A stretch of 64,000 nucleotides of DNA from Megascapheus bottae (lineage: Eukaryota > Chordata > Mammalia > Rodentia > Geomyidae): the NCBI GenBank assembly GCA_024803745.1, contig JANJXV010000020.1, forward strand, positions 20,686,777-20,750,776, read 5' to 3'. The notes below the pieces were generated by a model. It searched no databases and had not been told where the DNA came from. It worked only from the letters and a program-made list of their open reading frames with translations. Below, one piece after another: positions 22,389 through 33,734 of this stretch. The position numbers and the translations under genes are program-made. How positions within the stretch are numbered: position 1 is the stretch's first letter; every line of letters starts with the position of its first letter.

Positions 22389-22500
22389 TTGTGGAATCAG
22401 ACTCTGACTTCCTTCGTGAATCACTTAATCTTGTGCAAATCACTTAATCTTGGTTTTCTCCTTGGGAAAAATACACAGAATTTTCAGACAGGTTAAATAT
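22389..22500 (+). repeat. MIR SINE fragment
   Basis: The order gtggaatcagactctgactt, then gtgcaaatcacttaatcttg, then gttttctccttggg follows the MIR consensus (ggagccagactgcctgg, ggcaagtcacttaacctctc, gtttcctcatctg). A 17-base block is imperfectly duplicated (aatcacttaatcttg occurs twice). Confidence 0.65.
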
Positions 22501-22645
22501 TTTCTTTAGACCTCCACCAACCTATGCTCAAAAAAATAAAGCAGTGATAATAATAAATTGTTACAGTTTAAGAATCTTTGATAGTAAAGTATTATTCACA
22601 GTTTGCTATTTTTAATTTGCTGTCAGTTTAAATCATATAAGCATT

Positions 22646-22882
22646 TTTTTTTTTGGCCATCATGGGACTTGAACTCTGGAAGTGGGAGTTGTCCCTGAGT
22701 TCTTCAACTCAAGGCTACTGCCCCACTCTTTGAGCCACCACGCCACTTCAGGTTTTCTGGCCATTAATTGGAGATAAGTGTCTCATGGACTTTTTAGTAC
22801 CCGGGCTGGCTTTGAACTACGATACTCAGATCTTAGCCTCATGAATAACTAGGATTACAGGCATGAACTACCACCCCTGGTG
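22646..22882 (-). mobile_element. B1-like/tRNA-like dimeric SINE
   Basis: Near-complete antisense copy from its T-tract to accaggggtggtag-type head on the other strand. Contains ccacttcaggttttctggcc, attaattggagataagtgtc, tctcatggactttt and ggattacaggcatgaactac. The target-site duplication catataa(g/a)catt is at 22634-22645 and 22883-22894. Confidence 0.92.
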
Positions 22883-23012
22883 CATATAAACATTATTTTT
22901 AAAAATTCTAGTATAGAGGTGAACAGTCTGATCAGAACTATTACTTTTTTATGTAATAACTTTTTGTTGTTTTTTTTAATTTAATGATTTCCTTTACACA
23001 ACTTTACTTTTT

Positions 23013-23244
23013 GTTGTTAGTTTTTTTTGTTTTTTTTTTTTTGTTTTTTTTTTTTTGTTTTTGCCAGTCCTAGGCTAGAGCTCAGGGCCTGAGCACTGTC
23101 CTTGGATTTTCTCAAGGCTAGAGCTCTACCACTTGAGCCTCAGCACCACTTCTGGCTTTTTTCTAGGTATGTGGTACTGAGGAATCGAACCCGGGTCTTC
23201 GTGCATGCTAGGCAAGCACTCAACCACTAGGCCAAACTCCCAGC
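23013..23244 (-). mobile_element. Dimeric tRNA(ID)-type SINE
   Basis: Antisense copy with a T-rich tail (23021-23062), right half gagctcagggcctgagcact, connector tctaggtatgtggtactgag, B-box region gaatcgaacccgggtcttc and head ggccaaactcccagcc. The target-site duplication cacaacttta(c/t)ttttt is at 22997-23012 and 23245-23260. The nearly intact antisense B box (ggttcgattcc) suggests a young copy. Confidence 0.93.
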
Positions 23245-23260
23245 CACAACTTTATTTTTT

Positions 23261-25250
23261 GCTGAATGGTATATCTCAACTCAGAAATACTCAACTATTT
23301 CCTTTTATTCTGACTGAACTCTGCATTGAGAAAGAAGGAAAGTTAAGTTACACTGATTACTCAGTCCATTAAAAGGTGATTTGTAATTTCTGCAAATGGA
23401 CAGTCTTAGGCAAAGCATGTGTTCCACTGAAACTGTACTATTTGATTGGGTGATCAAGCTCAGCAATTCTAATCTCATCTTGCATTCTGCTGTTGATTGC
23501 TGTTCTTTGTGTTGTGGCTACACAATCCCAGAATAGCAGTAACAGGATGAAGATGATATCAGAGATTATAAAAATGAATTTGACTTTATATAGCATCTTC
23601 CATGTGCCCTCTGTTTTAAAAAGGGAAGAGAGAACTCAAGAAAGATATTTGAATGACAGAGATGGAAATACAGCCTTAATTGCAGAACAGCTGTAGTCCA
23701 GCCTGGTGGCAATGGAAATTTACCCCATAAGAGCAAGTAAAACTGGCTAATCTAGGTACATTTGTAGATATCAAAGTACCTTTCTTTATAAACACCGCTA
23801 AAGGTTACATCCTAAAACTGCTAATGTAAATGCAAATAACACTTCTGTTCAAATTCCTCTTTCAGCTAACAGGAAAAAAAATCCAAGCTGCTTTTTATTT
23901 TTTAGAATTCCACATTATAGGAACAGGAAGTCTCCCTAGCACTAACGTCCTTCCTTAGAAATTGTTTAATTGGCTGACATTGAGAAAACTATACTAATGT
24001 TTAGAAATAATGACTCAAAGCATATTTAATTCTTCAGTGGGCAAGTGAGGAGACTGGAGAGAACCAGTGTACCATAGTCTTTCTAGTCCTTGAATTGTAA
24101 ATAAGCACTTTTTAACTTATCACAGGCCATATGCGGCAGAGAATGAAGACAATGATTACATATAAAAAAATAATATCCTATGATAAAAATGATGCAATAA
24201 TATGATAATATTCAGACATTTCCTTTTGAGGGAAGTCTTCCTAATTATTTGCAACCCTCCTCTGAGGTCAGGACACCTGCTGTTTTCTCTTCTAATGCTG
24301 TACTGCTTTCTCAGAGTATTGGAAACAATTAGAATATTACATCTGAATAGAATCTATCTCCCACAGGATGACCTCCAGGTTTTACTTTGTCACTGTGTCT
24401 CAAATAATTAGCATAAAGTAAATTCTTCTCAGATTTATCGAAATGGCGATTAAATTCTTGTAGAAATAAACAAAATTGTTTCCTGAAAACTGTTACTGTC
24501 CTCTGACTCCTAATCATAAACATATCCATTTCAAGAAGAAATTATCTTAATTTCAGATGCCAAAATTTAATTATGTTAAATCCTGGGGGGTGGGGGGAAG
24601 GCATGGTGATATCTAAAGCTTTAAGAAGCAGAATTTTCTGTCAGCTTGCTCTTCTTTCATTTGAGATCTTTATTGGCAATTTCTGAACACCAAACTCAGA
24701 AAGGTCAACTATCACTAATCCTGCTGCTTCACCAAGGGAGACAGTGCTTCATGAAAAGACCCTTTATAGCTCATTGCAAATACTTCTGGAGAAGGAGAAG
24801 AACCTGCATAGTCTGGGGATTCATGTACAAAAAAGGTTTTCCTGTAAGTAACAGAAATTTGAGGACAGAATTGTCGTAATAATATATTAGATTTGTAATT
24901 ATACAGTGTTTTTCTGCCTAGGGGTTCAAGACATTATTACATTTGTCCTCCCAGGTAACTTTGTAAAATTACAAATGGCTCATCATACAAAAGACAAAGA
25001 CAAAAAGCACAATATTAACACCCAGGGGCCATTTCCTAGATTTATGCATATTATTTATCCTCCAATTAAAGCTTCATCATTCAAAAGATACCAACTGAAA
25101 AACCACAATTATCCCTGTTGTTTCTCAAATAAAAATAATCAGAATCAATAGCTCATTTATCCTGATAGTTTCCCATCATTTTCTTTATTTGTATTCTTAA
25201 AATGAGGCTGAAAAATTCATCCAGGTGTTTATTATTTCAATCATATCTGT
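23261..25250. other. Unique sequence without a gene
   Basis: About 2 kb without young repeats. A short G-run pair occurs at 24583-24598. Open frames of 66-81 residues at 24202-25151 show no domain. The low repeat content is the only notable feature. Confidence 0.5.
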
Positions 25251-25298
25251 AGATATAAATATAGATACGTATGCATAGATATTTCTATTTATACTTAC

Positions 25299-25329
25299 AG
25301 ATAGATAAAATATATAAATTTATCTATCT
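25299..25329. repeat. Inverted repeat in GATA/TATC-rich DNA
   Basis: Perfect 11-bp arms agatagataaa (25299-25309) and tttatctatct (25319-25329) around a 9-base loop, inside a wider GATA/TATC simple stretch (25250-25352). Confidence 0.8.
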
Positions 25330-25352
25330 ATACCTATCTATTGATAGATAAA

Positions 25353-25610
25353 TACACTTTATATATGATGAAATAGAAAGACACAATAGATCCTTTAAGA
25401 TTCAACTTAAAGGAAACTCCACTAAAAAGCCTTATACCTATGCAGAGAAGAGATGATTTCAATATGATTCACCATGATATGAGCACTTAGAAGACATTCC
25501 AGGGTCACTGAGGGTTTGTGTTCCTATTATTGGTAGAAAAAAAATGAGATTTCTAACTTCTCTAATGCTTCATAAAGAGCCTTTTTTGCCTATGTAGCTC
25601 TACCTATTCA
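25353..25610. other. Sequence without recognisable features
   Basis: Nothing seen. Confidence 0.5.
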
Positions 25611-25745
25611 TTTTTTTTGTATTTTTCATTGTAATTAATAGAGGGGTTACAGTTATAGTCACCAGATAGAAGGATCATTACTTCACACACATTGATATCC
25701 CTTACCATGTTTTTGTTCACATTTCATTTTTTATTTCCAATTTAC
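25611..25745 (-). mobile_element. Short L1 3' UTR tail
   Basis: The start tttttcattgtaattaatag, then ggggttacagttatagtcac, then cttcacacacattgatatcc is the antisense of the L1 3' end seen at 10383 and 44881. Only about 130 bases remain. Confidence 0.88.
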
Positions 25746-26713
25746 AACTGGGATTCTTGATAACTTCTCAGAGTAATTATTGTTCTTTGCCTGCATTACA
25801 AAAGAATGTTTTATGTTACAAGGAATATTTTATTTCTGTATTATTCTGGGTGTCCCATTATTTTACTTCTGAAAACCATAAGTTTTTAATTAATAAATTT
25901 ATTAAAAAGTCAAAGTATTTTAGAAAATCTCATTTTTCTGACCACTATCATAGGAAAGGAAGGGAATTGGTTAGGCTACAATTAAGAATATTGCCTACAG
26001 CTCTACAGTTAAGGTTGTATTTGTTTAAGTTAGCATAATGAATACTTTTCATAGGCTTTAAAAATGTTTTGGCTCCCTAAATTAGTATTGCTATGTAAAA
26101 TTTGTGCCCATTTAGTTTCTCTGTTATCAAAAGCATCTGCTTGCATTAATGCAGAAGTGCCAGAGTATGGCCTCAATTAAGCAGTAAAACCTCATCTTTG
26201 TTTCCATCAAATATTTCTAATTTTGTCCTTCTTGTGACCTAGTAGTTTTTCTGCCATCTAAATAGTGAAATGTATAAAAGCTGTCATCTCCTTTGTTTAA
26301 ACGATTGTCGAATGTATTTGAAAATGAAGTATTTTGTTGTGTTAAGAAAGCAAGAAAAGAGGAAGAGGAAAAACAAAGGAGGTCTTTGATTTGATATTGA
26401 TAGAAAAAGAGCAATGCTAAGGGAGGTTATTGTGTTTTAAACTTGGTATCCATGTTCACTGTGGCAGTCATTGGGATTATTGTACTCTGCAAACAAACAA
26501 CCAGAAAAAAAAAAATCCCCAACCAAAAACCCTGAAATGCAGTGAAGTGAACTAATCCTCCAAGATTACATGGCTGGCAAATCGTAGGCCATGATGAAAA
26601 TCTTGCATGTGATTTCAGAACCCATAATTCCCGTCATTGCTTTATTACTAGATGGGTCAAAGAGTTCTTTAACTACACAGCAGTCTCATTTTTAGTTAAA
26701 AAGAAATCTACTC
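25746..26713. other. AT-rich sequence without a gene
   Basis: A weak MIR-like antisense block may lie at about 26535-26620 (ctccaagattacatggctgg). Otherwise nothing recognisable. Confidence 0.4.
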
Positions 26714-26902
26714 TAGCTGGCTGGTAGTGGCTCATGTCTGTAATCCTAGCTGCTCTAAATACTTCAGAACCAGGCAGGCAGGACAGTCTATGAGACTTAT
26801 AACAGAAGAATTGGAGCTATAGCTTGAGTGATAGAACATTAGCCTTGAGTAAAAGAAATTCAGGGACAGCATGCAAGCCTTTAATTCAAGTCCCAAGACT
26901 AG
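26714..26902 (+). mobile_element. B1-like/tRNA-like dimeric SINE (diverged)
   Basis: Head gctggtagtggctcatgtct, gtaatcctagctgctc; right half ttgagtgatagaacattagc through attcaagtcccaagactag; then a CA/CG alternating tail. Confidence 0.8.
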
Positions 26903-26968
26903 CACACACGCGTGTGTGTGTGCGTGCACACACACACACACACACACACAACCTACATACACACACAC
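26902..26968 (+). repeat. (AC/GT)n array at a SINE tail
   Basis: From 26902 to 26950 every step alternates purine and pyrimidine (49 bases), mixing CA, CG and TG steps. CA units continue to 26968 with interruptions. Confidence 0.95.
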
Positions 26969-27013
26969 AACTATGTATTCTAATTTCAGACAACTATGTA
27001 TTCTAATTTCAGA
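26968..27013 (+). repeat. Perfect 23-bp tandem duplication
   Basis: The 23-base unit at 26968-26990 (starting caactatgtattctaattt) is repeated exactly at 26991-27013. Identity suggests a recent event next to the CA array. Confidence 0.95.
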
Positions 27014-27395
27014 GAACTGAGGCCCCAAATCAGAGACAGCGCATAAGAAAACAGTAAATTTCATTCAAAAAGCTTCTCTTCTGGATTAAGATTACTTAGT
27101 GACTAAATTCTAGCCAAATTACTGCATTGTCTTCTATGATAGCAGAAAATTCTGCAGGTATATGTGAGGCTACATAATTATTGAAAATAGAGAAATATCC
27201 TTGGCTCTCAGCAAAGACATGGAAGATATTTTCACCAGCCATGATCTAGGGCACTGAACTTGTATTCTAGTCAACAATTTTCTTCTTTTTTTAAGCAGTT
27301 TTCTAATACTATGAAAAGATAGTTTTTGAATAGCAAGCCAAAACACTTTAAATACTTTAGGTAAGTTTCCAAAAGTATATTCACAATTTAGATAT
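27014..27395. other. Sequence without recognisable features
   Basis: Nothing seen. Confidence 0.5.
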
Positions 27396-27424
27396 ATTTT
27401 TTTTAATTTTTCATTGTTATTATA
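27396..27424 (-). mobile_element. Possible inverted L1 tail
   Basis: The bases tttttaatttttcattgtta resemble the antisense L1 3' terminus at 25613-25640, immediately before a plus-strand L1. It is short, so chance is not excluded. Confidence 0.4.
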
Positions 27425-27433
27425 AAGCCTCTA

Positions 27434-28484
27434 CAACAGCCTCTTCAACAAATGATGCTAGCAGAACTGGTTAAGTACCAGTTCTGGATCCAAATAAAGT
27501 TGGATCCTTCTTTGTCACCCTGCACTATAATTAACTCCAAATGGATCAAAGACCTCAAGGTAAAAACTGTCACACTGAAAACTTTACAAGAAGGAATAGG
27601 AGATACACTAGGCCTCCTTGGCACAGGTTGAAACTTTCTCAATAAGGGCCAAGAAACACAACAAATCAGAGAAAGGCTGGATAAGTGGGACTGCATTAAA
27701 CTGCAGAACTTCTGTATGGTAAAGGAATTAGGAAGCCTACAGAATGGGAGAAGATTTTTACTAACCATACAACAGACAAAGGCCTCATATCTAAAATATA
27801 TCAACAGCTCAAAAAACTGAATCACTCCAAAACTAACCTCCAAAGTAACAACCATACCATTAAAAGATGGGCCAAAGACTTAAAGACAGTCTTCTCTGAA
27901 GAAGAAATAAGAATGGCCTATAGAAACATGAAGAAATGCTCAACATCTGTGGTCATAAAAGAAATGCAAATCAAAACAACTCTAAGATTCCATTTCACTC
28001 CAGTCAGAATGGCCAGGATCAAGAAAACTAATAACAACAGATGCTGGAGGGGATGTGGCCAGGAGGGATCACTACTACACTGTTGGTGGGAGTGCAAACT
28101 CCTTCAACCACTATGGAAAGCAGTATGGTAGTTCCTCAAAAGACTAAACATAGAGCTCCCCTATGACCCAGAAATTCCACTACTTGGCATTTACCCAAGC
28201 ACCCAGAAACAAGGGCATACTAAATCCATTAGCACAGGATGTTCATTGTAGCACTATTTACCATAGCAAAGATATGGAACCAACCCAGATGTTCCTCAGT
28301 TGATGAGTGGATCAATAAGATGTGGTATTTATACACAATGGAATTCTATGCTGCTCTCAGAAAGAATGTCATTGCCTCATTTGTAAGGAAATGGAAAGAC
28401 TTGGAAAAAATCATATTAAGTGAAGTAAGCCAGAGTCAAAGGAACATAGGACCAATAGTCTCCCTCATTTGTCATAATCAGTAG
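27434..28484 (+). pseudogene. L1 ORF2p C-terminal remnant
   Basis: Frames show the [54 protein letters not shown] and [20 protein letters not shown] segments. The cysteine/histidine knuckle CX3CX7HX4C is intact at about 28042-28095, and the final residues are SLICHNQ. In-frame stops (for example just after KAVW near 28131) and a small deletion near 27735 inactivate it. Confidence 0.92.
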
Positions 28485-28886
28485 AAACCTTGGGCTCTCG
28501 TAGCAGAAATTTACAATAGAACGAAATCTAGGGACATAAGGCCAAGTAGTATGACACTAAATGTAAGGGCCTCCAGGATAAGCAAACAAAAGCCATATAA
28601 TGAGTGACTGTTGTCCTTAATGTACTGTTATCTCTCATCTCTTTTGCCATCCCTTGGTTATCCCATATTGTTATAATATTTCACCTTGTTATCTGATATA
28701 TTTTATATGTGCTTAATTGGTTGTTTGAAATTGGATAGGGAAGGGTGGAAATCAAGATAAGTGGGGGTAGGGGGGAGGGAAATGGGGACCATGTCATGAG
28801 AAAGATTATCAATGTTTGTGAAGTTATGCACCTTCTATCTGGTGAATATAATGTAACCCTTCTATTAATCACAATAAAAAATTTTA
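27434..28886 (+). mobile_element. LINE-1 copy, 5'-truncated
   Basis: Begins in the ORF2 region downstream of the reverse transcriptase (cagcctcttcaacaaatgat), runs through the C-terminal domain to a stop at 28482-28484, then the standard 3' UTR with a G-rich tract (28763-28787) and an A-rich tail at 28872-28886. It is close in sequence to the copies at 1-2268 and 10383-12325. Confidence 0.94.
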
Positions 28887-29735
28887 AAAAATTGGTGCTG
28901 TACATTTTGGTACGATTTGGGAGTGCCAGAAAAGAAGATATGTCACAGGCAGGAAATTCTGCAGCAATGCATGCAGGTATGCATGACTATGATATATCTT
29001 GGGAAAGAGATGTTGTCTAGATCTGTGAGTGTTGCTGCTCTAGATCAACACAGGTATGAGAGGGACACCCAAGGCCAGCCTAAAGTTCCCTGGAGCTGAG
29101 CGAGATGGCAAGTATTGATGACCCAGCCCAGGGAGAAAATTACCAGGGAGAAAATAACACTAAGCCAGGAGCTATGTCAGCCATGAAAATGCAGCAGATC
29201 TCAGGTTTATTGCATGGAGCACATAGTCATATACTGTTAGGGAAAAAGGGGATGGAGAATGGGAGACTAGCAAATAGAAAAAGGTCAAGGTGCTATCACT
29301 AAGGGTCAGGGCAAACTTTTAGGTACTGGGTGGACCGGTGCAGGAAAGCACTTGGGCTGCCCTATGGGGGTTGAGTCATGTACACAGAAATACCTCAAGA
29401 AGTATGCAAGGAATGCAAATACCTTGAAAGAGGTATGCAAGGAATGGCTGGCCAAAGCCCTTTAAGGGCTGCTGAGCTGGAATGATGAAGAGGTCTCAGA
29501 GGTGGAGACCAGGCCCCAACATGTGAGGAAATCCAAAAACAGAGTACCAGCTCATGATGCATAAACTGCACAGTTAGGGACATGAAACAGATAGGAAGAT
29601 GCAACTTTGTGATCTCCGTATCTCCCCAAGTGGACCAACAGGTATTTACCAAGAATGCTGACAATGTTTTCTTCCCCCAGAGATTAAGGTAGCAGTAGGG
29701 GAAGCTGAAGTAAGATTCACCATTAGGTGCTGGTG
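28887..29735. other. Unassigned moderately GC-rich segment
   Basis: About 850 bp, richer in G+C than its surroundings, between an L1 tail and a GTT tract. The words gtatgcaaggaatg recur at 29402 and 29432. Small open frames on both strands (29105-29302 plus; 29395-29862 minus, 155 residues) show no known domain. It could be an LTR or another low-copy repeat, but I cannot identify it. Confidence 0.4.
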
Positions 29736-29775
29736 GGTTTTTTTTGTTGTTGTTGTTGTTGTTTTGTTTTTTTAT
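29736..29775 (+). repeat. (GTT)n / T-rich simple repeat
   Basis: T8 followed by GTT units and another T-run. Confidence 0.9.
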
Positions 29776-30342
29776 TCTAAAGAGATCTAAAGAAAAAAAG
29801 GACATTAAGATATGAGCGCAGCAAGTTAATTCTTCTTGATGTATGCTAACACTGTTGTTCAAGTGATAGCATTAGAAACAATGGAACATTCATGAAAAAA
29901 ATTCCTATTCTTTACTGTGAGTTTTCATGGTGGGTCTGAGAATTCAGTTTTGTGTTTTGTGAGGTATATGCATGCATACATTTATGTGTTTGTGTGTAGC
30001 AAGAGATAAAAAAAGTAAAATAGATTTGGAAATGGAGGTATGCACTAAGGGATACTGAAAGGAAACTTACATCTTACATTTATGCTACACCTGACATCTA
30101 TTACCTGGCAAAAACCATTGTAAACACTTTTCCCCAATACCACATTCAGTGAAACATGGTGGCAGGTTAAAATTTCTAGTGGTAGAAGTATTTATACCAA
30201 GGAAATGACAAACATGTTTAGAGAAACTTCTCTATTTGAAAATATTATTGCTAAACATTTATTACCATAACACTGTCTCTTGGGTAGCTTTTTCTTAGTC
30301 TATGTTGAAAAAGGTTATATTCAATGGGTAAATATAAAACCA
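29776..30342. other. Sequence without a gene
   Basis: Nothing recognisable. Confidence 0.5.
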
Positions 30343-30570
30343 TCACCAGTCATGATAGCTCATGCCTGTACTCCTAGCTAGTAAGGAGGCTGAGATCTGA
30401 GGATTGTGGTACAAAGCTATCCCAGGCATTGAAGTACATGAGACTCTTATCTCCAATTAACCACCAGAAAACCGAAGTGGTGCTGTGGCTCAAGGAATAC
30501 AGCGGTAGCCTTGAGCTGAAGAGCTCAGGGACAATGCCCAGGCCCAAAGTTTAAGCCCCACAACTGAAAA
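30343..30570 (+). mobile_element. B1-like/tRNA-like dimeric SINE
   Basis: Sense copy: gtcatgatagctcatgcctg, aggaggctgagatctgagg, gagactcttatctccaatta, accaccagaaaaccgaagtg, right half gtagccttgagctgaagagc through ttaagccccacaactg, with an AT-rich tail. Confidence 0.9.
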
Positions 30571-30831
30571 AATATACATATGTCGATATATACATCTATA
30601 AAGACACATAAATGTATATATATAAAACATTCCTTGCATATTATAATTCTGTCATTTTTCTTAACCACTTGCAATATTTGATACTGCTTAACAATGTGGA
30701 GGTTATGTTGCATTTGTAAATGAGGAAAAGGACAATAATAATGCTTAAAGAAAAATTTTCTTAGACAGTTAAACATAGAAAATTCATTTGAGTAAAATAA
30801 TAGAAAGCAAGACAAAATAGATACCAATGCC

Positions 30832-32260
30832 CCGAAACAGTCATAGTGACATCACACCTGAAGACAGAGCCATACTATTAAAAAGGTAGTACTACAAAAA
30901 CAGACATATAGATCACTGGAATAGAATAGGAGGCCCAACATAGGCCCATATAGATTTTGCCAACTGATCTGAAAAAGGTGACTTAAATATTCATTGGACA
31001 AAAGACAACTTCTAACAAGCAGAGATTAGAAAACTAATATCCACATATAGAAAACTAAAACTAGATGCCTATGTCTCATATCATGCAAATTTCAACTCCA
31101 AATAGATCAAAGATATTAATGTAAAACAGAAAATAGTGAAATCACTGGGAGATAACATACATGAGAGAAGCATTTCAAGACACAGTCACAGTCAATAACT
31201 TTCCTTAAAGGATTTCCATTACCCAGAACATAACAGTAAGAATTGATCAATTGCATCAAATTAAAAAGCTCCTGTACAGTTTTAGTGAATGAAATAAACT
31301 CTGCAAGCTATTCATCCAACAAGACATTAATGTACAATACATATTTTTAAAAACACCCAAAATACTAAAAACAAAACAAAATAAAAACTCTGAATAGACC
31401 TTTTCAAATGAATGAATACAGATGGTCAATAACTACACAAAAAATTCAGTTATCAGAGAAATGCAAATAAAAATCACACTGAGATTCTATCTCATGCATC
31501 AAGAGGACTATAATCAAAAAACCCAGCGTGGGCAAGGATTGGAGGCAGGATCCTTGTAAACTGCTGCTGGAAATGTAAAGAAGATAAACCACACAGAAAT
31601 CAATATAGAGACATCAAAAAATACTTAAAACAGGCCATGTGCTTATGGTTCATGTATGTAATCTTAGCTACTCAGGAGGTGGGTCTCTGAGGATCATGGC
31701 GCAAAGTAAGGCAAGGCAGAAACTTTTACCTCCAATTAATCACCACCAGTATACCCAAATTGGAGTTGCTACTTAAATGGTAGAACACGAACCTTGAGTA
31801 TAAAAGCTTGTTATACACCCAAACGAATAAAAGCCAGTTTATCTAGTAGAGATGCCCACATACCTGTATTTATGATAGTTCTATTCACTGAAGACAAGTT
31901 ATGGAATCAATCTAGGTGTCCATAAATAGAGGAATGGATAAAGAAATATGCAGACACACAAGGAGTTTTATTCAGCTTGCAAAGAACCAAATTATATCAT
32001 TTGCAAGAAAAGGAATCAGACAAAAGATTACAGTAATAATTTATACTCACAAAAATGAGCATCTATGCTTTCTCTCATATGTGCAACATAGGGGCTTATG
32101 AAAGGAGAACCATTAGGAAATATGGAAGGAGAAGAGGGAGAGAAAAAAAGAAAGGGTAGTGGAGGCAGTAAGTATGACCAAAGTAGATTAACAAAATAAT
32201 ATGATCAAAACCTATTTCTGTACAATTAATATATGCTAAATATGATTCACAAATTTGATG
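30832..32260 (+). mobile_element. Old LINE-1 ORF2 remnant, split by a SINE
   Basis: The stretch acatatagatcactggaata, gaataggaggcccaaca, then attggacaaaagacaacttc follows the L1 ORF2 section after the reverse transcriptase; 31430-31620 carries the C-terminal domain (aaatgcaaataaaaatcaca). It resumes at 31813 (aataaaagccagtttatcta, gttctattcactgaagaca, gaatggataaagaaatat) and fades in the 3' UTR near 32260. It is much more diverged than the copies at 1-2268 and 27434. Confidence 0.8.
31631..31812 (+). mobile_element. B1-like/tRNA-like SINE inside the old L1
   Basis: Starts with a diverged ggccatgtgcttatggttc head, then gtaatcttagctactcagga and ccaattaatcaccaccag, and right-half blocks atggtagaacacgaaccttg. 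The end is truncated and L1 sequence follows at once. Confidence 0.75.
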
Positions 32261-33291
32261 ACTTCCAGATCCAGAGTGATCTGAGAAAGCTCCATCCAAC
32301 CATGTGTTCTGAAAACATTAATAAAAACAAAAGTGAAGTACAGAGATGGCTTAAGAAGTTAATTAGGTATAGATCTTGCCACAATTAAATTTGGCTATGT
32401 GGTTTAAATTCTATATTGGGCTGGTCTGCAGGGTTGTGTATAAGAACCTAATACAAATCCATGGGCTCATAAGTCTTTCTTAACATCAATGATGTACTAC
32501 ATTTTTGTCTATCAGCTGTGTGTCCCAAGACTTATGCAGTTAAATAAACCCGGAGGCCAGTCAGACATAGCTCTTTCCTCAGCTTCTCCTACAAGCTATC
32601 AGGTCTTGCTATTTGTTGCATGTGACAAGATTAAAGAAACACATATGGCAAAGAGAGGGATTTAATTTTTATAATGAAAACAATCATGATGTAGTTCACT
32701 AACTATTTCTAGTTGTTCATGTTCATGTTACATGAGAATTAGTCCTTGTGTAATTTCCCAATTACACAAGGCAAGGCTCCCTTAAGTGAATATTCTGGCC
32801 ACTAAGTTATAAACAGAAGTAGTATGTTTTATTTCTACCTTCATGCATGTCCTTGTCACCATGAGAATGTTAAGATATTTGTTATTTTTACAGTATTCAA
32901 GATAGTGGTTGCTCAGTTACTTTGAACCCCGGAGGTAAAATGGGTAGGACTCCTTTACTGACCTGCTGCAGATCCCAAGTTATGGGAAGGAATGAGAAGT
33001 TACATCACTGAAATTTTATGATAGTCTGTTAATGCCTATAATCGATTTTCTTCTGAAAGGTACTTTTAACTGGATATTTACTTCATATGAGAAGATGCCA
33101 ACTCTGGTTCTCTTTTCTGTAGCCATGTTTAAGAAGGAAAATAGCCAAGCAGTGATGGAAAAACAAAACACAACCCCCTCCTCCCAACAATAACTGTGAG
33201 ACTGTTGTGCTTCCTATTCATAGATAAAACTCTAAAATTACCTTTCATAGTAACTTGGTATTCTATTTAAAAAGTTTAAAAATTTCTGTTA
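32261..33291. other. Sequence without a gene
   Basis: No repeat family or exon recognised. Contains the hairpin reported at 32744-32771. Confidence 0.5.
32744..32771. repeat. Short perfect inverted repeat (hairpin)
   Basis: Arms ccttgtgtaatt (32744-32755) and aattacacaagg (32760-32771), 12 bp, around the loop tccc. There is no T-run after it and no gene near it, so no terminator meaning is implied. Confidence 0.75.
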
Positions 33292-33517
33292 GCCCGATAC
33301 AGGGGCTCACGCTTATAATCCTAGCTACTCAGGAGGCTGAAATCTGAGAATCAATGTTCAAAGCTAGCCTGGGCACAAAAGGACCTGAGACTCTCATCTC
33401 CAATTAACCTCTAGAAAATGGGAAGGGGGCCTTGTTCAATGGTAGGTCTATAGCCTTGAGCTGAAGAGTTCAGGGACAGTGCCCAGGCCAAGTTCAAGCC
33501 CCATGACCCACACATAT
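33292..33517 (+). mobile_element. B1-like/tRNA-like dimeric SINE
   Basis: Sense copy: cccgatacaggggctcacgc, ttataatcctagctactcag, gagactctcatctccaatta, right half tagccttgagctgaagagtt through ttcaagccccatgacccac, then an A-rich tail. Confidence 0.9.
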
Positions 33518-33734
33518 AAAAAAAATTCTGATGTTTTTATAGACAAAATACAGTTTATCACTTGACTGGAAAATTTGTTGAGAAAAGCAGAACCTCACTG
33601 CCCCTTCCCCACCTCACTTAAATAAATAAATTTGTAGGATGGAATATTGGCTTCAGTTTCAGTTCCAGTGCTCTTATTGTTCCATTTCATGAAAGTCATA
33701 AAAGGATATAAGATGAGTAGAAATTTAAAAAGAG

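Noticed and set aside
29395..29862. 155-residue minus-strand open frame
   Set aside because: Includes a poly-Asn/Lys stretch from the GTT tract and no known motif.
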